This document shows, one piece after another, positions 1 to 8,650 of a stretch of DNA of 64,000 nucleotides (within the stretch, counting starts at the first letter, position 1; every line of letters starts with the position of its first letter). A program made the translations under genes and the position numbers. Below the pieces are notes generated by a model. The model had not been told where the DNA came from. It worked only from the letters and a program-made list of their open reading frames with translations, and ran no database searches. Source of the stretch: Streptomyces sp. HUAS CB01 (lineage in GTDB: Bacteria > Actinomycetota > Actinomycetes > Streptomycetales > Streptomycetaceae); NCBI RefSeq assembly GCF_030406905.1, contig NZ_CP129137.1, forward strand, positions 62,001 to 126,000. The letters run 5' to 3'.

Positions 1-1026
1 GACAGCGAGCTTGCTGTGCGGCAGCACCGACGCGGCATCTGCGCCGATCAAAATCTCTGCCCGCCCCGCGACATAGAGAATGTCGCCGGTTTCGAAATCG
101 GGAAAAGTAATTCCCACGGTCGGGTCGGACTTCAGATTTCCCAGCGTCTGATAGAGCTGGTTCCCAGAATACTCAGGATAGACCAGGCTGACATCGTCTG
201 CGGCGGAGTTGCTGAAGACCCGCACGAACCCGGGTGCCCCACCGCGGACATTGGTGTCCATGGTCTCGGTGCCGTGCCTGCTGGTGATGAGGAAAATATC
301 GGATTTGCCGATGAGTGCCACGGCCTCGGGCGGCAACGGGAGCACATCACTCACCAGGGTGGGAGATGCTTCATGGGGCCATACGATTTTCCTGTTCAGG
401 TACTTCGGGCAGTTGCCCAGTGTTTCATCGACGGCAACAGCCATCTGTACGTTCACCGGTCCCTCGTCTCCGACGGCAGCCGCATTTTCTTCCGGCTGCC
501 TTGCCAGGACCGCACCACCGAGCATTCTGCCGGCGAGCTTGACTCGTGACCTGGTCTCCAAGTTGATCGCCAAACCGGAGACCTGCTTTCCGCTCCCTCC
601 ATGATTGACGACTCTTGCGTCGCGGGAAGGTCCGTCCCCACTCGCTTCTCTTATCCCGTCATCAGCTTCGGAGATACGGCTGCCCTTGTCGGAGAACAGC
701 GCCTCCAGTACGGGGTCGAATCCAATTCGCTCCCCGTTGCCCTCCTCCGGTCGACGTTCCAGATGAGCGAGGGAGCTCAGTGCCAGCACTCCGGCCCCGA
801 TGGGCCTGGTTGTTCCAGGCTGGCCGCCGAGAATGGTCGTCCAGAGATGGCCGTTTTCGTCGACTGTTCCCAGCGCGAAAAGGGGGCTCTGTGCCATCCA
901 GAGCCCGTACTCCATCGGCAGGCCGCGCGTCGTGGGATTATCGAAGTACGGCACCCCGAGAAGCCGCTGCATCGTTACCTCGCCGTGGTGCCATGGGTAC
1001 CGGGAATCAGAGAGGTTCGTTGACAT
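1..1026 (-). CDS. PNPOx-like split-barrel FMN protein (partial, runs off left edge)
   Basis: An open frame of 342 codons reads from ATG 1026 to the window edge without a stop, so the C-terminus lies outside. A GGAAGGGA ribosome site sits upstream of the start. The protein begins MSTNLSDSRYPWHHGE and has an early segment (LFALGTVDENGHLWTTIL) typical of pyridoxamine-phosphate-oxidase-like flavin proteins. The motif LGNCPKYLNRK and the later stretches FLITSRHG and VGITFPDFETGDILYV match a second split-barrel half. Such proteins bind FMN or related flavins; the substrate cannot be read from sequence. The gene stands alone on the minus strand, 138 bases beyond the egtD remnant. Confidence 0.75.
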   Translation of the reverse strand, partial: MSTNLSDSRYPWHHGEVTMQRLLGVPYFDNPTTRGLPMEYGLWMAQSPLFALGTVDENGHLWTTILGGQPGTTRPIGAGVLALSSLAHLERRPEEGNGERIGFDPVLEALFSDKGSRISEADDGIREASGDGPSRDARVVNHGGSGKQVSGLAINLETRSRVKLAGRMLGGAVLARQPEENAAAVGDEGPVNVQMAVAVDETLGNCPKYLNRKIVWPHEASPTLVSDVLPLPPEAVALIGKSDIFLITSRHGTETMDTNVRGGAPGFVRVFSNSAADDVSLVYPEYSGNQLYQTLGNLKSDPTVGITFPDFETGDILYVAGRAEILIGADAASVLPHSKLAV

Positions 1027-1164
1027 GTTGTTGTCCCTTCCAGCTTCTGGCTTACGCGAGCGGGCGGTTTTGAGGGGGCGGTGCGGTGTCTTTGTGTGCC
1101 GGCCGCGACTGCCGTATTTCAAGGAGCCGCGATCAAGCGCCTGGAGCGGTAAGCGGAGCGCGTG

Positions 1165-2137
1165 TCAGTTCGGGACGGCCATGACGAGGGCGAAGCGGGT
1201 GGCCGGATCGGTCCACCAGTAGCGGACGGTGAAGCCGCCCGTCTTGAGTTCGGCGGTGAGAGTGTCGCGGCGGAACTTGCACGACAGTTCGGTGCGCAGG
1301 TCCTCGCCCATGGCGAGGTCGAGGGAGAGACCGAGGCCGGGGATGTTGACGGTGTGGGCGGTGCGGGAGCGCAGTCGCACCTCGATGCGTTCGCATTCGG
1401 TGTTCCACGGGGGCGATGTGGTCGAAGAGGCCGAGGTCGAAGTCGGCGCCGAGTTCGCGGTTGAGGACGTGGAGCACGTTCTTGTTGAAGTCGGCGGTGA
1501 CGCCGGCCGCGTCGTCGTATGCGCGGACGAGGACCTCGGGGTCCTTGACCAGATCGGCGCCGAGCAGCAGAGCGTCGTCGCTGCTGAGCGTGTGGGACAG
1601 GGTGCGGTAGCCGCGCTGCTCGGCGTCGAAGTTGCCGAAGGTGCTGCCGAGGAAGGCCAGCAAGCGCGGGCCCGGCTCGTCGGACAGAGCGAGGTCTGTT
1701 TCGAAATCGGCCACCGTGGCGGAAACGGTGAGCCCGGGGTAGTCACGGCCGATCGCGCGGCCTGCCTCGTCGAGGGCGGTCGCGCTGACGACCAGGGGCG
1801 CGTAGCGACGGAGGGTGCCGTCGGCGCTGAGGGCGTCGAGCAGCAGCCGGGTCTTGCGGGAGGAACCGGAACCCAGCTCGACCAGGGTGGCGGTCCGGGT
1901 GAGCTGGGCGATCTCAGGGGCGCGGCGGGTGAGGATCTCCTGCTCGGCCCGGGTCGGGTAGTACTCCGGCAGCCGGGTGATCTGTTCGAACAGCTCGCTG
2001 CCCCGTTTGTCGTAGAACCACTTGGGCGACAGGGTGCCTGGCGCGCTGCCCAGGCCGTCGCGGACATCGGCGTGGAGGGTGGTGGTGAAATGGCCGGCGG
2101 GCAGCCGGTCGGCGAGGGTGAAACCGCCTTCGGCCAT
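1165..2137 (-). pseudogene. egtD: egtD-like histidine N-alpha-methyltransferase, frameshifted
   Basis: EgtD trimethylates histidine to hercynine with SAM in ergothioneine synthesis. The N-terminal part (ATG 2137) has the family block PPKWFYD-like SPKWFYDKRGSELFEQ, PEYYPTRAE and the SAM loop VELGSGSSRKTRLLL, plus FLGSTFGNF. Near 1409-1413, a run of five G on the plus strand, the frame changes: the other frame continues with WNTECERIEVRLRS, AMGEDLRTELSCKFRR and YWWTDPATRFALVM to a stop at 1165. Together the two frames cover an almost full-length EgtD, so one indel in a homopolymer broke the gene, or the base call is wrong. It lies directly behind egtC and DUF427 pieces in the same direction. 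Confidence 0.85.
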
Positions 2138-2139
2138 GG

Positions 2140-2308
2140 GGCGTTGTCCCTCGGGGTGTGGGTGCGGGGAGTGCAGGGGGACGATCCGCACGCCGACGGC
2201 GGTCGCCAGGAGCAGGGAGCGGTCCGGGACTTCGCGCCAGTCACCCGATGTGTCGTCGGGTTCGGAGGCGACCAGCGCGGTGGCGGGGCCGGAGCGGTAC
2301 CACAGGTG
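2140..2308 (-). pseudogene. egtC: C-terminal fragment of egtC (glutamine amidotransferase)
   Basis: In the same reading frame as the egtD N-terminus and immediately upstream of it, the translation TALVASEP followed by DWREVPDRSLLLAT and VRIVPL matches the C-terminal strands of EgtC, the class II amidotransferase that hydrolyses gamma-glutamyl-hercynylcysteine sulfoxide. The N-terminal nucleophile Cys and the rest of the catalytic domain are absent. No stop separates it from egtD, so the normal egtC-egtD boundary has been lost. Inference: a deletion joined an upstream gene to the tail of egtC. Confidence 0.7.
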
Positions 2309-2309
2309 C

Positions 2310-2529
2310 GGAAGGCGACGTGGCCTGCGATCGCTTCCACGGCCTCGTAGCGTTCTTCGTAGACCCACACCACGTCCGCGATGGCCTTCTCGGGGGTGAC
2401 CAGGCTGAAGTACGACGCCTCCACCTCGTGGAGGCCCGGTATCTGCCGGAGGAACCCCGGCGCCGGCCGCGAACTGGCGCCGACCCTTCCGGCGACGACC
2501 GCCGCCTCGGAGGTGAGGTTGAGACTCAT
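2310..2529 (-). pseudogene. DUF427-type fragment at head of the egt remnant
   Basis: From ATG 2529 the frame reads MSLNLTSEAAVVAG and then VEASYFSLVT, VVWVYEERYEAVEAIAGHVAF, which resembles the C-terminal half of DUF427 proteins (usual pattern ASYW...W.Y..P...F..I.GYVAF). The homology stops at GHVAF, where the egtC tail starts in another frame. The start has only a weak ribosome site, but a likely TetR operator lies ten bases upstream. DUF427 function is unknown. Confidence 0.55.
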
Positions 2530-2538
2530 TCCCGATTC

Positions 2539-2555
2539 TTGAACTGCGGCTACAA
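2539..2555. promoter_or_regulatory. Degenerate TetR operator upstream of the egt remnant
   Basis: TTGAACTGCGGCTACAA differs from the perfect-type site at 3188-3203 by small changes and one extra base. The preceding bases (attc) are also shared. It sits between the divergent-side start at 2529 and the 3' end of the TetR gene. Confidence 0.5.
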
Positions 2556-2602
2556 AACTTGACCATAAAAAACTCCGCCAGTTGCGACGTCCGGGGTGTG
2601 AG

Positions 2603-3166
2603 CTAAAGAGAGTCGACCGTCGCGTCAATCACCCGGCGAAGCCGACCCGGCTCCTCGGTGACGCGCGCCAGGAGCCGCAGCCCCACCATGATGCTCAGGA
2701 GCATGCTGCCCAGGGGTACGGGGTCACGTTCCGGAGCGATCTCTCCTGCCCGCTGGCCTTCCTCGATCAACGCCTGGAAGACACTCTCGACCAGGTCGAA
2801 GTCGCGGCGGACCACGCGGACCGCCTCCTCGTCGGTTCCCGCGAGTTCGCCCGCGGTATTAACGACCATGCAGCCTCGGGCACCCTCCTCGGCCATGAAC
2901 ACCAGCGCCTTGCGGAGGCGCTCCTTGACCGGGGTGGGCTCCTCCAGCAGCTCCGCCAGGGCGCGAAGCCGGACGTCGACATAACGGCGCAGCGCCCGTT
3001 CGAACAGCGCACGCTTGCTCCCGAACGCGTTGTAGAGGCTCCCCATGCCGATGCCGACTGCATCCGCGAGGTTCTGCGGGGTGGTGGCGGCGTATCCCTT
3101 CCGCCAGAACACCTCCATGGCCTGCTCGACGGCAACATCCGGATCGAACTGCTTGGGCCTTGCCAT
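2603..3166 (-). CDS. TetR/AcrR family regulator
   Basis: 187 aa. The N-terminal helix-turn-helix spans about residues 8-55 (FDPDVAVEQAMEVFWRKGY, then TTPQNLADAVGIGMGSLYNAFGSK). The C-terminal ligand domain has the pattern RGCMVVNTAGE found in AcrR-like regulators of small electrophiles and quinones. The start ATG 3166 lies 22 bases from a 16-bp palindrome at 3188-3203, suggesting autorepression. A near copy of that palindrome lies before the DUF427/egt remnant downstream in the same direction, so that unit was probably the target. The ligand is unknown. Confidence 0.88.
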   Translation of the reverse strand: MARPKQFDPDVAVEQAMEVFWRKGYAATTPQNLADAVGIGMGSLYNAFGSKRALFERALRRYVDVRLRALAELLEEPTPVKERLRKALVFMAEEGARGCMVVNTAGELAGTDEEAVRVVRRDFDLVESVFQALIEEGQRAGEIAPERDPVPLGSMLLSIMVGLRLLARVTEEPGRLRRVIDATVDSL

Positions 3167-3187
3167 GGCTACACGCTAACACCATTC

Positions 3188-3203
3188 TTGAACTGTAGCT
3201 CAA
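3188..3203. promoter_or_regulatory. TetR operator palindrome
   Basis: TTGAACTGTAGCTCAA is an inverted repeat of the form TTGAnCTnnAGnTCAA just upstream of the TetR start codon. A related site lies at 2539-2555. Confidence 0.6.
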
Positions 3204-3481
3204 ATTGGTGAGTGTGATGAAGCACATCAATTTTGTGTGCCGGCAGGCCCGAGCGGAAGCCCAGACGCCCCAGAGGGGCGCTCGCGAAAACCTGCCGGTC
3301 CCATCCAGCCGCAAGAGCCGGGCCACCGTGGTGGGCACCACCCAGAGTGAGACTCTCCGCGAAATCGCCGACCGTCACAGCCGCGCATACAACACACTCC
3401 GCAACCAGTGGGCACGCTCTGCGGGCCACTTCTAAAGGGGCGTCGGCGGGGGACGAACTGGAAGATCCGGAACGCGCGGCG

Positions 3482-4003
3482 GCTGGTCAGGCGCTCGGTC
3501 GGTCCCGCGGCGGGCCGGCCACCAAGGTTCACCTCGCCTGCGACGGCCGGGGCTTGCCCCTGGCCGTCGTCGTCCCGCCGGGCAACGTCAACGACTCCAC
3601 CGCCGTCGACGCGGTCCTGGACGCGGTGAGAGTGCCCCGGACCGGCGTCGGGCGGCCGCGTCGCAGACCCGACGCGGTCATCGCCGACAAGGCGTACTCG
3701 TCACGGGCGATCCGCCAGACGCTGCGGCGCCGGGGCATCCGGGCGGTGATCCCGGAAAGGGCTGATCAGAGGGCCAACCGGATGCGGCGCGGCCGGGCCG
3801 GCGGCAGACCGCCGGCCTTCGATCGTGACCTCTACAAGGTCCGCAACGTCGTCGAACGCTGCTTCAATCGGCTCAAACAGTTCCGGGCCATCGCGACCCG
3901 CTTCGACAAACTCGCGGCCCGCTACCGGGCCGGACTCCACCTCGCAGCACTCGTTCTCTGGCTCCGCGAACCCAGCCAAGATCATTTTTCAGTCAGGTCC
4001 TAG
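3482..4003 (+). pseudogene. IS5-family transposase, C-terminal fragment
   Basis: The reading frame shows GRSRGGPATKVHLACDGRG, PPGNVNDS and VIADKAYSSRAIRQTLRRRG, then VVERCFNRLKQFRAIATRFD with the closing YRAGLHLAALVLWLRE. These are the second and third catalytic regions of IS5/IS427-type DDE transposases. The N-terminal domain and the first Asp region are missing: upstream sequence (3204-3480) gives no matching frame and no other gene. The stop is at 4001-4003 and overlaps the end of the convergent CGNR gene. Confidence 0.8.
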
Positions 4004-4515
4004 GAGTTCCGGGCTTCCTTGGCACGCTGATAGTGGCGCCGGGCCTTCATCCGGTTACCGCATTCGGCCATGGAGCACCATCGGGCACTGTTGGGCTTGC
4101 TTCGGTCGAGAAGGAAGCGTTGGCACTGCGGGTTTGCGCAGGGCCTGAGCCGTCCCGGCTTGGTCTCCTGCAGGCTGGCCCAGGTCAGCACCGACTCAAC
4201 TGCCATGCGGCGCGCGGCGGGTACCTGAAGGGACCATTCGAGCTTCCCGTCCGCGATGTCGGGAATGCTGTTGACTCCCTTGAGGAACTCACCCAGGCAC
4301 GCCGGTTCGCGCTCCCCTCTCACGACGTCTTGAAGGGCGTCGCGTGCGGCGATGAGGCAGCTGAGTTCGTCACTCGCCCCGCTCCCCCCATGCTGGCGCG
4401 CCCATGCTCGACCCTCGGAAGGAGTGCCGAGAGCATCGCGCGTCGAGCCCGCGACCACGGGGGTCGTGTTGAGTAGCTCCAGCAGCAGGTCTTCTTGATT
4501 CCTGTCTATCACCAC
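4000..4515 (-). CDS. CGNR zinc-finger transcription factor
   Basis: 171 aa. The N-terminal part is an ABATE-like stress-sensing domain (residues ~5-120). The C-terminus carries the CGNR zinc finger: LRPCANPQCQRFLLD then ARWCSMAECGNRMKARRHY, with four cysteines placed as in the family. These proteins are putative transcription regulators. It faces away from the alpha/beta-hydrolase gene at 5691, and both upstream regions contain the same bipartite element, so it likely controls itself and the hydrolase. The 3' end abuts the IS5 fragment. Confidence 0.88.
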   Translation of the reverse strand: MVIDRNQEDLLLELLNTTPVVAGSTRDALGTPSEGRAWARQHGGSGASDELSCLIAARDALQDVVRGEREPACLGEFLKGVNSIPDIADGKLEWSLQVPAARRMAVESVLTWASLQETKPGRLRPCANPQCQRFLLDRSKPNSARWCSMAECGNRMKARRHYQRAKEARNS

Positions 4516-4546
4516 GACCGGCCCCTAACCCCTTTTCCACTGTCGA

Positions 4547-4601
4547 CAGGTTACCTGACTTTGTTGCCTAATCTAACCATCACGCCTCAGTATACAGGTT
4601 A
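4547..4601. promoter_or_regulatory. Operator region of the CGNR gene
   Basis: Contains the palindrome CAGGTTACCTG (4547-4557) and the bipartite element ATCTAACCAT (4571-4580), 13 bases, ACAGGTTA (4594-4601). The same element with identical 13-base spacing lies at 5607-5637. Confidence 0.55.
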
Positions 4602-4609
4602 AGGTGCGG

Positions 4610-5600
4610 GTCGGCGGGACACCACGCTCTCGCCCCAGCCCCCACCAGCCGCTCACCCTCCGTACGCCACTCGCAACCATCGGCTACAGGCAGGGGGGTT
4701 GCATGCAGACAGCAGCACCCCCGTGCGCATACACGGCACCCCGGGGCAGCCCCCGTCCCCGGGGGTCGAGGCCCGAGTCCGAGTCCCGGTCCGCGAGGCA
4801 GATTCCGGCCGCGGACAGGGTGCGCCGGTCCCGCACGGGCCCTCGAGCGGCGCCTTCGTCACCGTCCTCGCCGTGCCGGGGGCGCTGATCTGGTCGAACG
4901 CCAGCCTGCGGCGTACGAGTCGCGGCGACGCTGTCCGATGCGATCGAAGGGGCACGGGCACGCACATCACCTCGCCGCTCCGGCGGCTCCCAGGGTCCGA
5001 GCCGAGGGGGCGTCGGCGCACTCCCGCGTGATTCTGCGTCAGGCTGCACTCGCCGTACCGTGCACCACCTTCCCGGCCGGCGAAGCGGCCGAGGGCACAA
5101 ACAGGGCAGCCGCAGGCGTGAGCGGGCAGGCAGCCGCATAGCCCGATCATGGCCGGGCAGTGCGCGGGTTCGCACCGGCCGCCCTGCAACGGCGACGGCG
5201 GCGATGCAGATCTCCTGAGGGAAGGCCGTCGCCTCGGCTCGCGAATCCGCCCCGCTGCGGCCGCGCATGCCTTCCGTTGCATCTTCACCGGTCTGCGACG
5301 CCCAGAGGGAGCCACCGGCCGGGGAGGCACCGAGGGGCCGCAAAAACCCGTCGGCCGCATGCCGCGGACACCGTCCCCTGTCCCGGGTTCTGGCGGATCT
5401 GCCGACTGTTCGCCCCCTCCCTGCTCGGCCCGCAGGGATGCGTGGGGCTCGGCGGATTACGGGCCACCACCGAGCCCACCGGCTCCGGCCGCCGTACCGG
5501 GCACGGGCCTCTAGGCGGAATCCACACCCCCTGCAGACCGATGACCTGCCCAAGGGGCCGGGTCATCCGCGAAGGGCCGGGCACTGCGAGGGCCGGAAAC
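4610..5600. other. About 1 kb without a recognisable gene
   Basis: GC-rich sequence between two copies of the bipartite element. Overlapping frames up to 289 codons exist on both strands, but none shows a known domain, plausible protein composition or a ribosome site; they are rich in Arg, Pro and Gly as expected of chance frames in such DNA. Confidence 0.5.
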
Positions 5601-5606
5601 CAGCAA

Positions 5607-5637
5607 ATCTAACCATTAAAAATCACTTGACAGGTTA
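5607..5637. promoter_or_regulatory. Bipartite operator and promoter of the hydrolase gene
   Basis: ATCTAACCAT (5607-5616), 13 bases, ACAGGTTA (5630-5637), forming inverted half-sites TAACC/GGTTA. TTGACA at 5627-5632 overlaps the right half-site and would serve as a -35 element, consistent with repression. Confidence 0.55.
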
Positions 5638-5690
5638 GTCATTGCGTGTTGAACTGCTTCTAACTACTCAAAGAAAACATGGAGGTCGAC

Positions 5691-6560
5691 ATGAGCAGCG
5701 TTGTGCATCACCGCACCGCCACCGTCAACGGCATGGATGTCTTCTACCGGGAGGCCGGAGACCCGCAGGCGCCGGCGCTTGTGCTGCTTCACGGCTTCCC
5801 CACGAGCTCGCACATGTTCCGGAACCTGATCCCGGCACTCGCCGACGCCTACCGCGTCATCGCGCCCGACATGATCGGCTTCGGACAATCGGCCATGCCG
5901 ACGATCGACGAGTTCGACTACACCTTCGCCGCCCTCACCGACGTGACCGCCGGCTTGCTTGAGCAGATCGGTGTCGACCAGTTCGCGGTCTACGTGCAGG
6001 ACTACGGAGCGCCCGTCGCCTGGCGGCTCGCCACGCGGTCTCCGCAGAGCATCACCGCGATCGTCACGCAGAACGGCAACGCCTACACCGACGGGTTCGT
6101 CAAGGAATTCTGGGACGGGCTGTTCGCCTACACCGAGAACCCGACACCCGAGACCGAAGCCCCCGTCCGTGGAGCCCTGTCCCTCGAAATGACCCGCTGG
6201 CAGTACCTCAACGGGGTCGCGGATCCGAGCCTTGTCAGCCCGGACAACTGGACCATCGACCAGGCGCTGCTCGACCGCACGGGCAACGACGCCATCCAGC
6301 TGGCACTGTTCCGCGACTATCCGACCAACGTCGCCCTCTACCCCCAGCTGCAGCAGTACTTCCGCGACAGCCAGGTGCCGCTGCTGGCCGTATGGGGGGC
6401 CAACGACGAAATCTTCGGCCCCGACGGAGCACGCGCCTTCCAGCGCGACCTGCCCGACGCCGAGATCCACCTCCTGGAGTCCGGACACTTCGCCCTGGAG
6501 AGCCACTTGGAGGAGATCGCGGGCCACATCCGCGGCTTCCTCGCCCGCGTCACCTCCTGA
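5691..6560 (+). CDS. Alpha/beta-hydrolase with Asp nucleophile (haloalkane dehalogenase/epoxide hydrolase type)
   Basis: 289 aa. ATG 5691 is chosen over ATG 5679 because GGAGG (5681-5685) is correctly spaced for it. The fold markers are LLHGFPTSSHMFRNL (oxyanion region, HG at 34-35), the nucleophile elbow VYVQDYGAPVAWR with Asp104 in place of Ser, a cap region ~130-210, the acid in WGANDEIF (~239) and the base His266 in LESGHFALE. An Asp nucleophile is typical of haloalkane dehalogenases and epoxide hydrolases; the QDYG form leaves the substrate open. The gene is monocistronic, with a hairpin at 6587-6618, and probably answers to the CGNR regulator. Confidence 0.85.
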   Translation: MSSVVHHRTATVNGMDVFYREAGDPQAPALVLLHGFPTSSHMFRNLIPALADAYRVIAPDMIGFGQSAMPTIDEFDYTFAALTDVTAGLLEQIGVDQFAVYVQDYGAPVAWRLATRSPQSITAIVTQNGNAYTDGFVKEFWDGLFAYTENPTPETEAPVRGALSLEMTRWQYLNGVADPSLVSPDNWTIDQALLDRTGNDAIQLALFRDYPTNVALYPQLQQYFRDSQVPLLAVWGANDEIFGPDGARAFQRDLPDAEIHLLESGHFALESHLEEIAGHIRGFLARVTS

Positions 6561-6586
6561 CACGCACAGGCTGCGCGCCACCCGCT

Positions 6587-6618
6587 GACCGGCCGACAGG
6601 TAAGCCCTCCGGCCGGTC
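6587..6618 (+). terminator. Stem-loop after the hydrolase gene
   Basis: GACCGGCCG (6587-6595) pairs perfectly with CGGCCGGTC (6610-6618); 27 bases after the stop. Confidence 0.5.
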
Positions 6619-6659
6619 CGCCACAGCAGAGCATTTTCAGCAACCGCCCAGGACCGGAC

Positions 6660-7121
6660 ATGTACCACCTGCAGCGCACCTTCGATCCGATACCGCAATC
6701 CGTCGGCCAGGCGCGAGGGTTCGTCACCTCCGCCATTGGCTGCCACGTAGACACCCCGCGATGCGACGACATCCGCAGCTGTGTCTCCGAGCTGGCCAGC
6801 AACGCCATTCTGCACACCGGCGGCAGCGGCAACCCTTTCGTCGTCCGGGTTTCCACCGACCAGCACGGATGTGTCCGTCTGGAGGTTCACGACCAGGCCC
6901 GCGATACGGGACCAGTACTGGCGGACCACCAGGACACCGACGCGACGGACGGACGGGGAATGCTCATCGTTCAACTCCTCTCGGACGACTGGGGCGTCGA
7001 TCCATCCCCCACAGGCAAGGTGGTGTGGTCACACTTCGCCAGCGCAGCGCAGGCCGCGGAACATGCCGCCTGCAAGCCACCGACCGGGCCGGCCGCGCGA
7101 CCCGGCCTCCCGACGACCTGA
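6660..7121 (+). CDS. RsbW-like ATP-binding protein (GHKL ATPase)
   Basis: 153 aa, the usual size for the single-domain anti-sigma/kinase-like ATPases abundant in Streptomyces. The N-box is SCVSELASNAILHTG, the G1-type region LEVHDQARDTGP and the G2 region DGRGMLIVQLLSDDWGVDP, followed by GKVVWSHF. Such proteins act as anti-sigma factors or partners of SpoIIE-type phosphatases. No cognate sigma or anti-sigma-antagonist gene is adjacent. The sequence GAGCATTTTCAGCA occurs just before this gene (about 6630) and again after it (7291), matching the end of the transposase remnant there. Confidence 0.8.
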   Translation: MYHLQRTFDPIPQSVGQARGFVTSAIGCHVDTPRCDDIRSCVSELASNAILHTGGSGNPFVVRVSTDQHGCVRLEVHDQARDTGPVLADHQDTDATDGRGMLIVQLLSDDWGVDPSPTGKVVWSHFASAAQAAEHAACKPPTGPAARPGLPTT

Positions 7122-7299
7122 CACACATGGCTCCCACAAGGCAGCGCTGATCGAGGCTCGCCTCGACGCGGGTCCGGCGGCGACTTCGGCAATAGCCGAC
7201 TTCAGCTCCAACATCGCCGGCCTGGTCAATGCGGCTGACTACCTGCGCAGCACGTTCCGAGCGCCCAGCATTCTCGTTCGTCGGCCGGTGAGCATTTTC

Positions 7300-7500
7300 A
7301 GCATCGTCTCTCCAGGGTGAGGACGGTTTTGGCGATGACGCTCTGCGGTTGGGGCTGATGCGGGATCTGCGGAAGATCTGCCAGGACTTCAGCCGTGCCA
7401 TACCGCGTTCGACGGGAGCTCCGGCCTGGTCGAGTGTCCGGTTGACGGTCCGTTGGGTGAGGGTGAACTCCCCGCATCGCCCACGACACCATCATGATTC
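7300..7500 (-). pseudogene. DDE_Tnp_4-type transposase, C-terminal scrap
   Basis: On the minus strand, two frames together read TQRTVNRTLDQAGAPVERG, then ARLKSWQIFRRSRISPNRR and, after a shift, SVIAKTVLTLERRC before a stop. This resembles the end of HARBI1-like IS5-group transposases (compare VNRSHAKI...LKSWRLLRKLRCS in the intact copy at 36414-37178). The rest of the element is gone. 7122-7300 shows no gene. Confidence 0.55.
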
Positions 7501-7563
7501 TCAACATCCTCGGGCCCTGCCCCCGAAGAGTGGACACCTGTTCATGTCGTTATGCGGCGATTG

Positions 7564-8650
7564 TCAGGGTAGCTGACTGTCGCTCGTAGGCGATCGGCGT
7601 TGCTGTCCGTTCGCCGAGTGCCGTCGGCGGGTGTTGTAGCGCGTGGTCCAGCGGAAGACGGCCAGGCGGCAGGCGCGGGCCCCGTCGAAGCGGCGGGCGC
7701 CACGGCGTGTCTCGCGTTTGAGGGCCGCGTTGAACGATTCGGCGAGGGCGTTGTCCGCGCTGGTGCCGACCGCGCCCATCGACTGCCGCACCCCAACTCG
7801 GCACAGACAGCGGCGAATTCGCGAGAGGTGTACTGGGCTCCGTGATCACTGTGAAAGACGGCGCCGGCCAGGCTGCCGCGGACCTGGGCGGCTGCCCGGA
7901 GCGCGTCGGTGACCAGCGAGGGCGCATGTGGTCGGCGATCGACCAGCCCACCAGGCGGCGCGAGAAGCAGTCGGTCACCGTCGCCAGATACAGGAATTCG
8001 CCGTCGCCTACCGGCAGGTAGGTGATGTCCCCGACGTACTTGGTGTTCGGCACCGCGGCGGTGAAATCGCGCCGGAACAGGTCCGGCACGGGCCTGGCGG
8101 ACGACTCGGGCACGGTAGTGACCTGGCGCTTGCGCAGCCGCAGCCCGGCGATGGCGACCTTACGCATCACCCCTCCGACACGCTTGTGGTTCACGCACTC
8201 GCCGTCGCCGCGCAGCTCGGCGGTGATCCGGGGGCGGCCGTAGGTGCCGTCCCACTCGGCATGCACGGCCCTGATCCGCTCAGCGAGCCGCGCATCGGCC
8301 CGCTCCCGCGCGGCGCGGGCCACGCGGCCGGCCCGCCACTTGTAGAAGCTGGAGCGGGCGACCTCCAGCACAGCGCACAACCGCTTCACGCCCCAGGCGG
8401 GGTGGTGGTCCTCAATGAACTGGCCGCGGTTCACCAGGTCATCTCTTGTGCGAAAAACTTCGTCGCCTTGCGCAGGATGTCCCGTTCCGTGGACAGTTTC
8501 TGGTTCTCCTTGCGTACGGTCTTCAGTTCCGCGCGCAGGGCCGCGATCTCGGCCTCCAGTTCCTGCCTCGTGGCCTCGCTCACTGGTCCCGGAACAACTG
8601 CCGGGTGACTTCGCGCATCCACGCACCCAGCAGGTCCTCCGACTACGCGT
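7564..8650 (-). pseudogene. IS3-family element, orfA/orfB with several frameshifts
   Basis: OrfA is represented by its zipper end (QELEAEIAALRAELKTVRKE, then LRKATKFFAQEMTW) and lacks an intact N-terminal helix-turn-helix. OrfB begins near 8440 in another frame, as expected for the -1 frameshift fusion, with WGVKRLCAVLEVARSSFYKW and the first catalytic Asp in YVGDITYLPVGDGEFLYL. A break near 7925 shifts to FHSDHGAQYTSREFAAVC (second Asp), and another near 7795 shifts to ADNALAESFNAALKRE (Glu) and a stop at 7564. The three DDE residues are therefore in three frames. The sequence CCCCGAAGAGTGGACACC (7521-7538) marks the 3' side. Confidence 0.85.

Noticed and set aside
1229..2350. 373-codon plus-strand frame over egtD
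   Set aside because: Mirror of the egtD/egtC coding strand; the minus strand carries recognisable motifs.
4653..5553. Overlapping minus-strand frames of 235 and 289 codons
   Set aside because: No family resemblance, odd composition and no ribosome site, so not called as genes.
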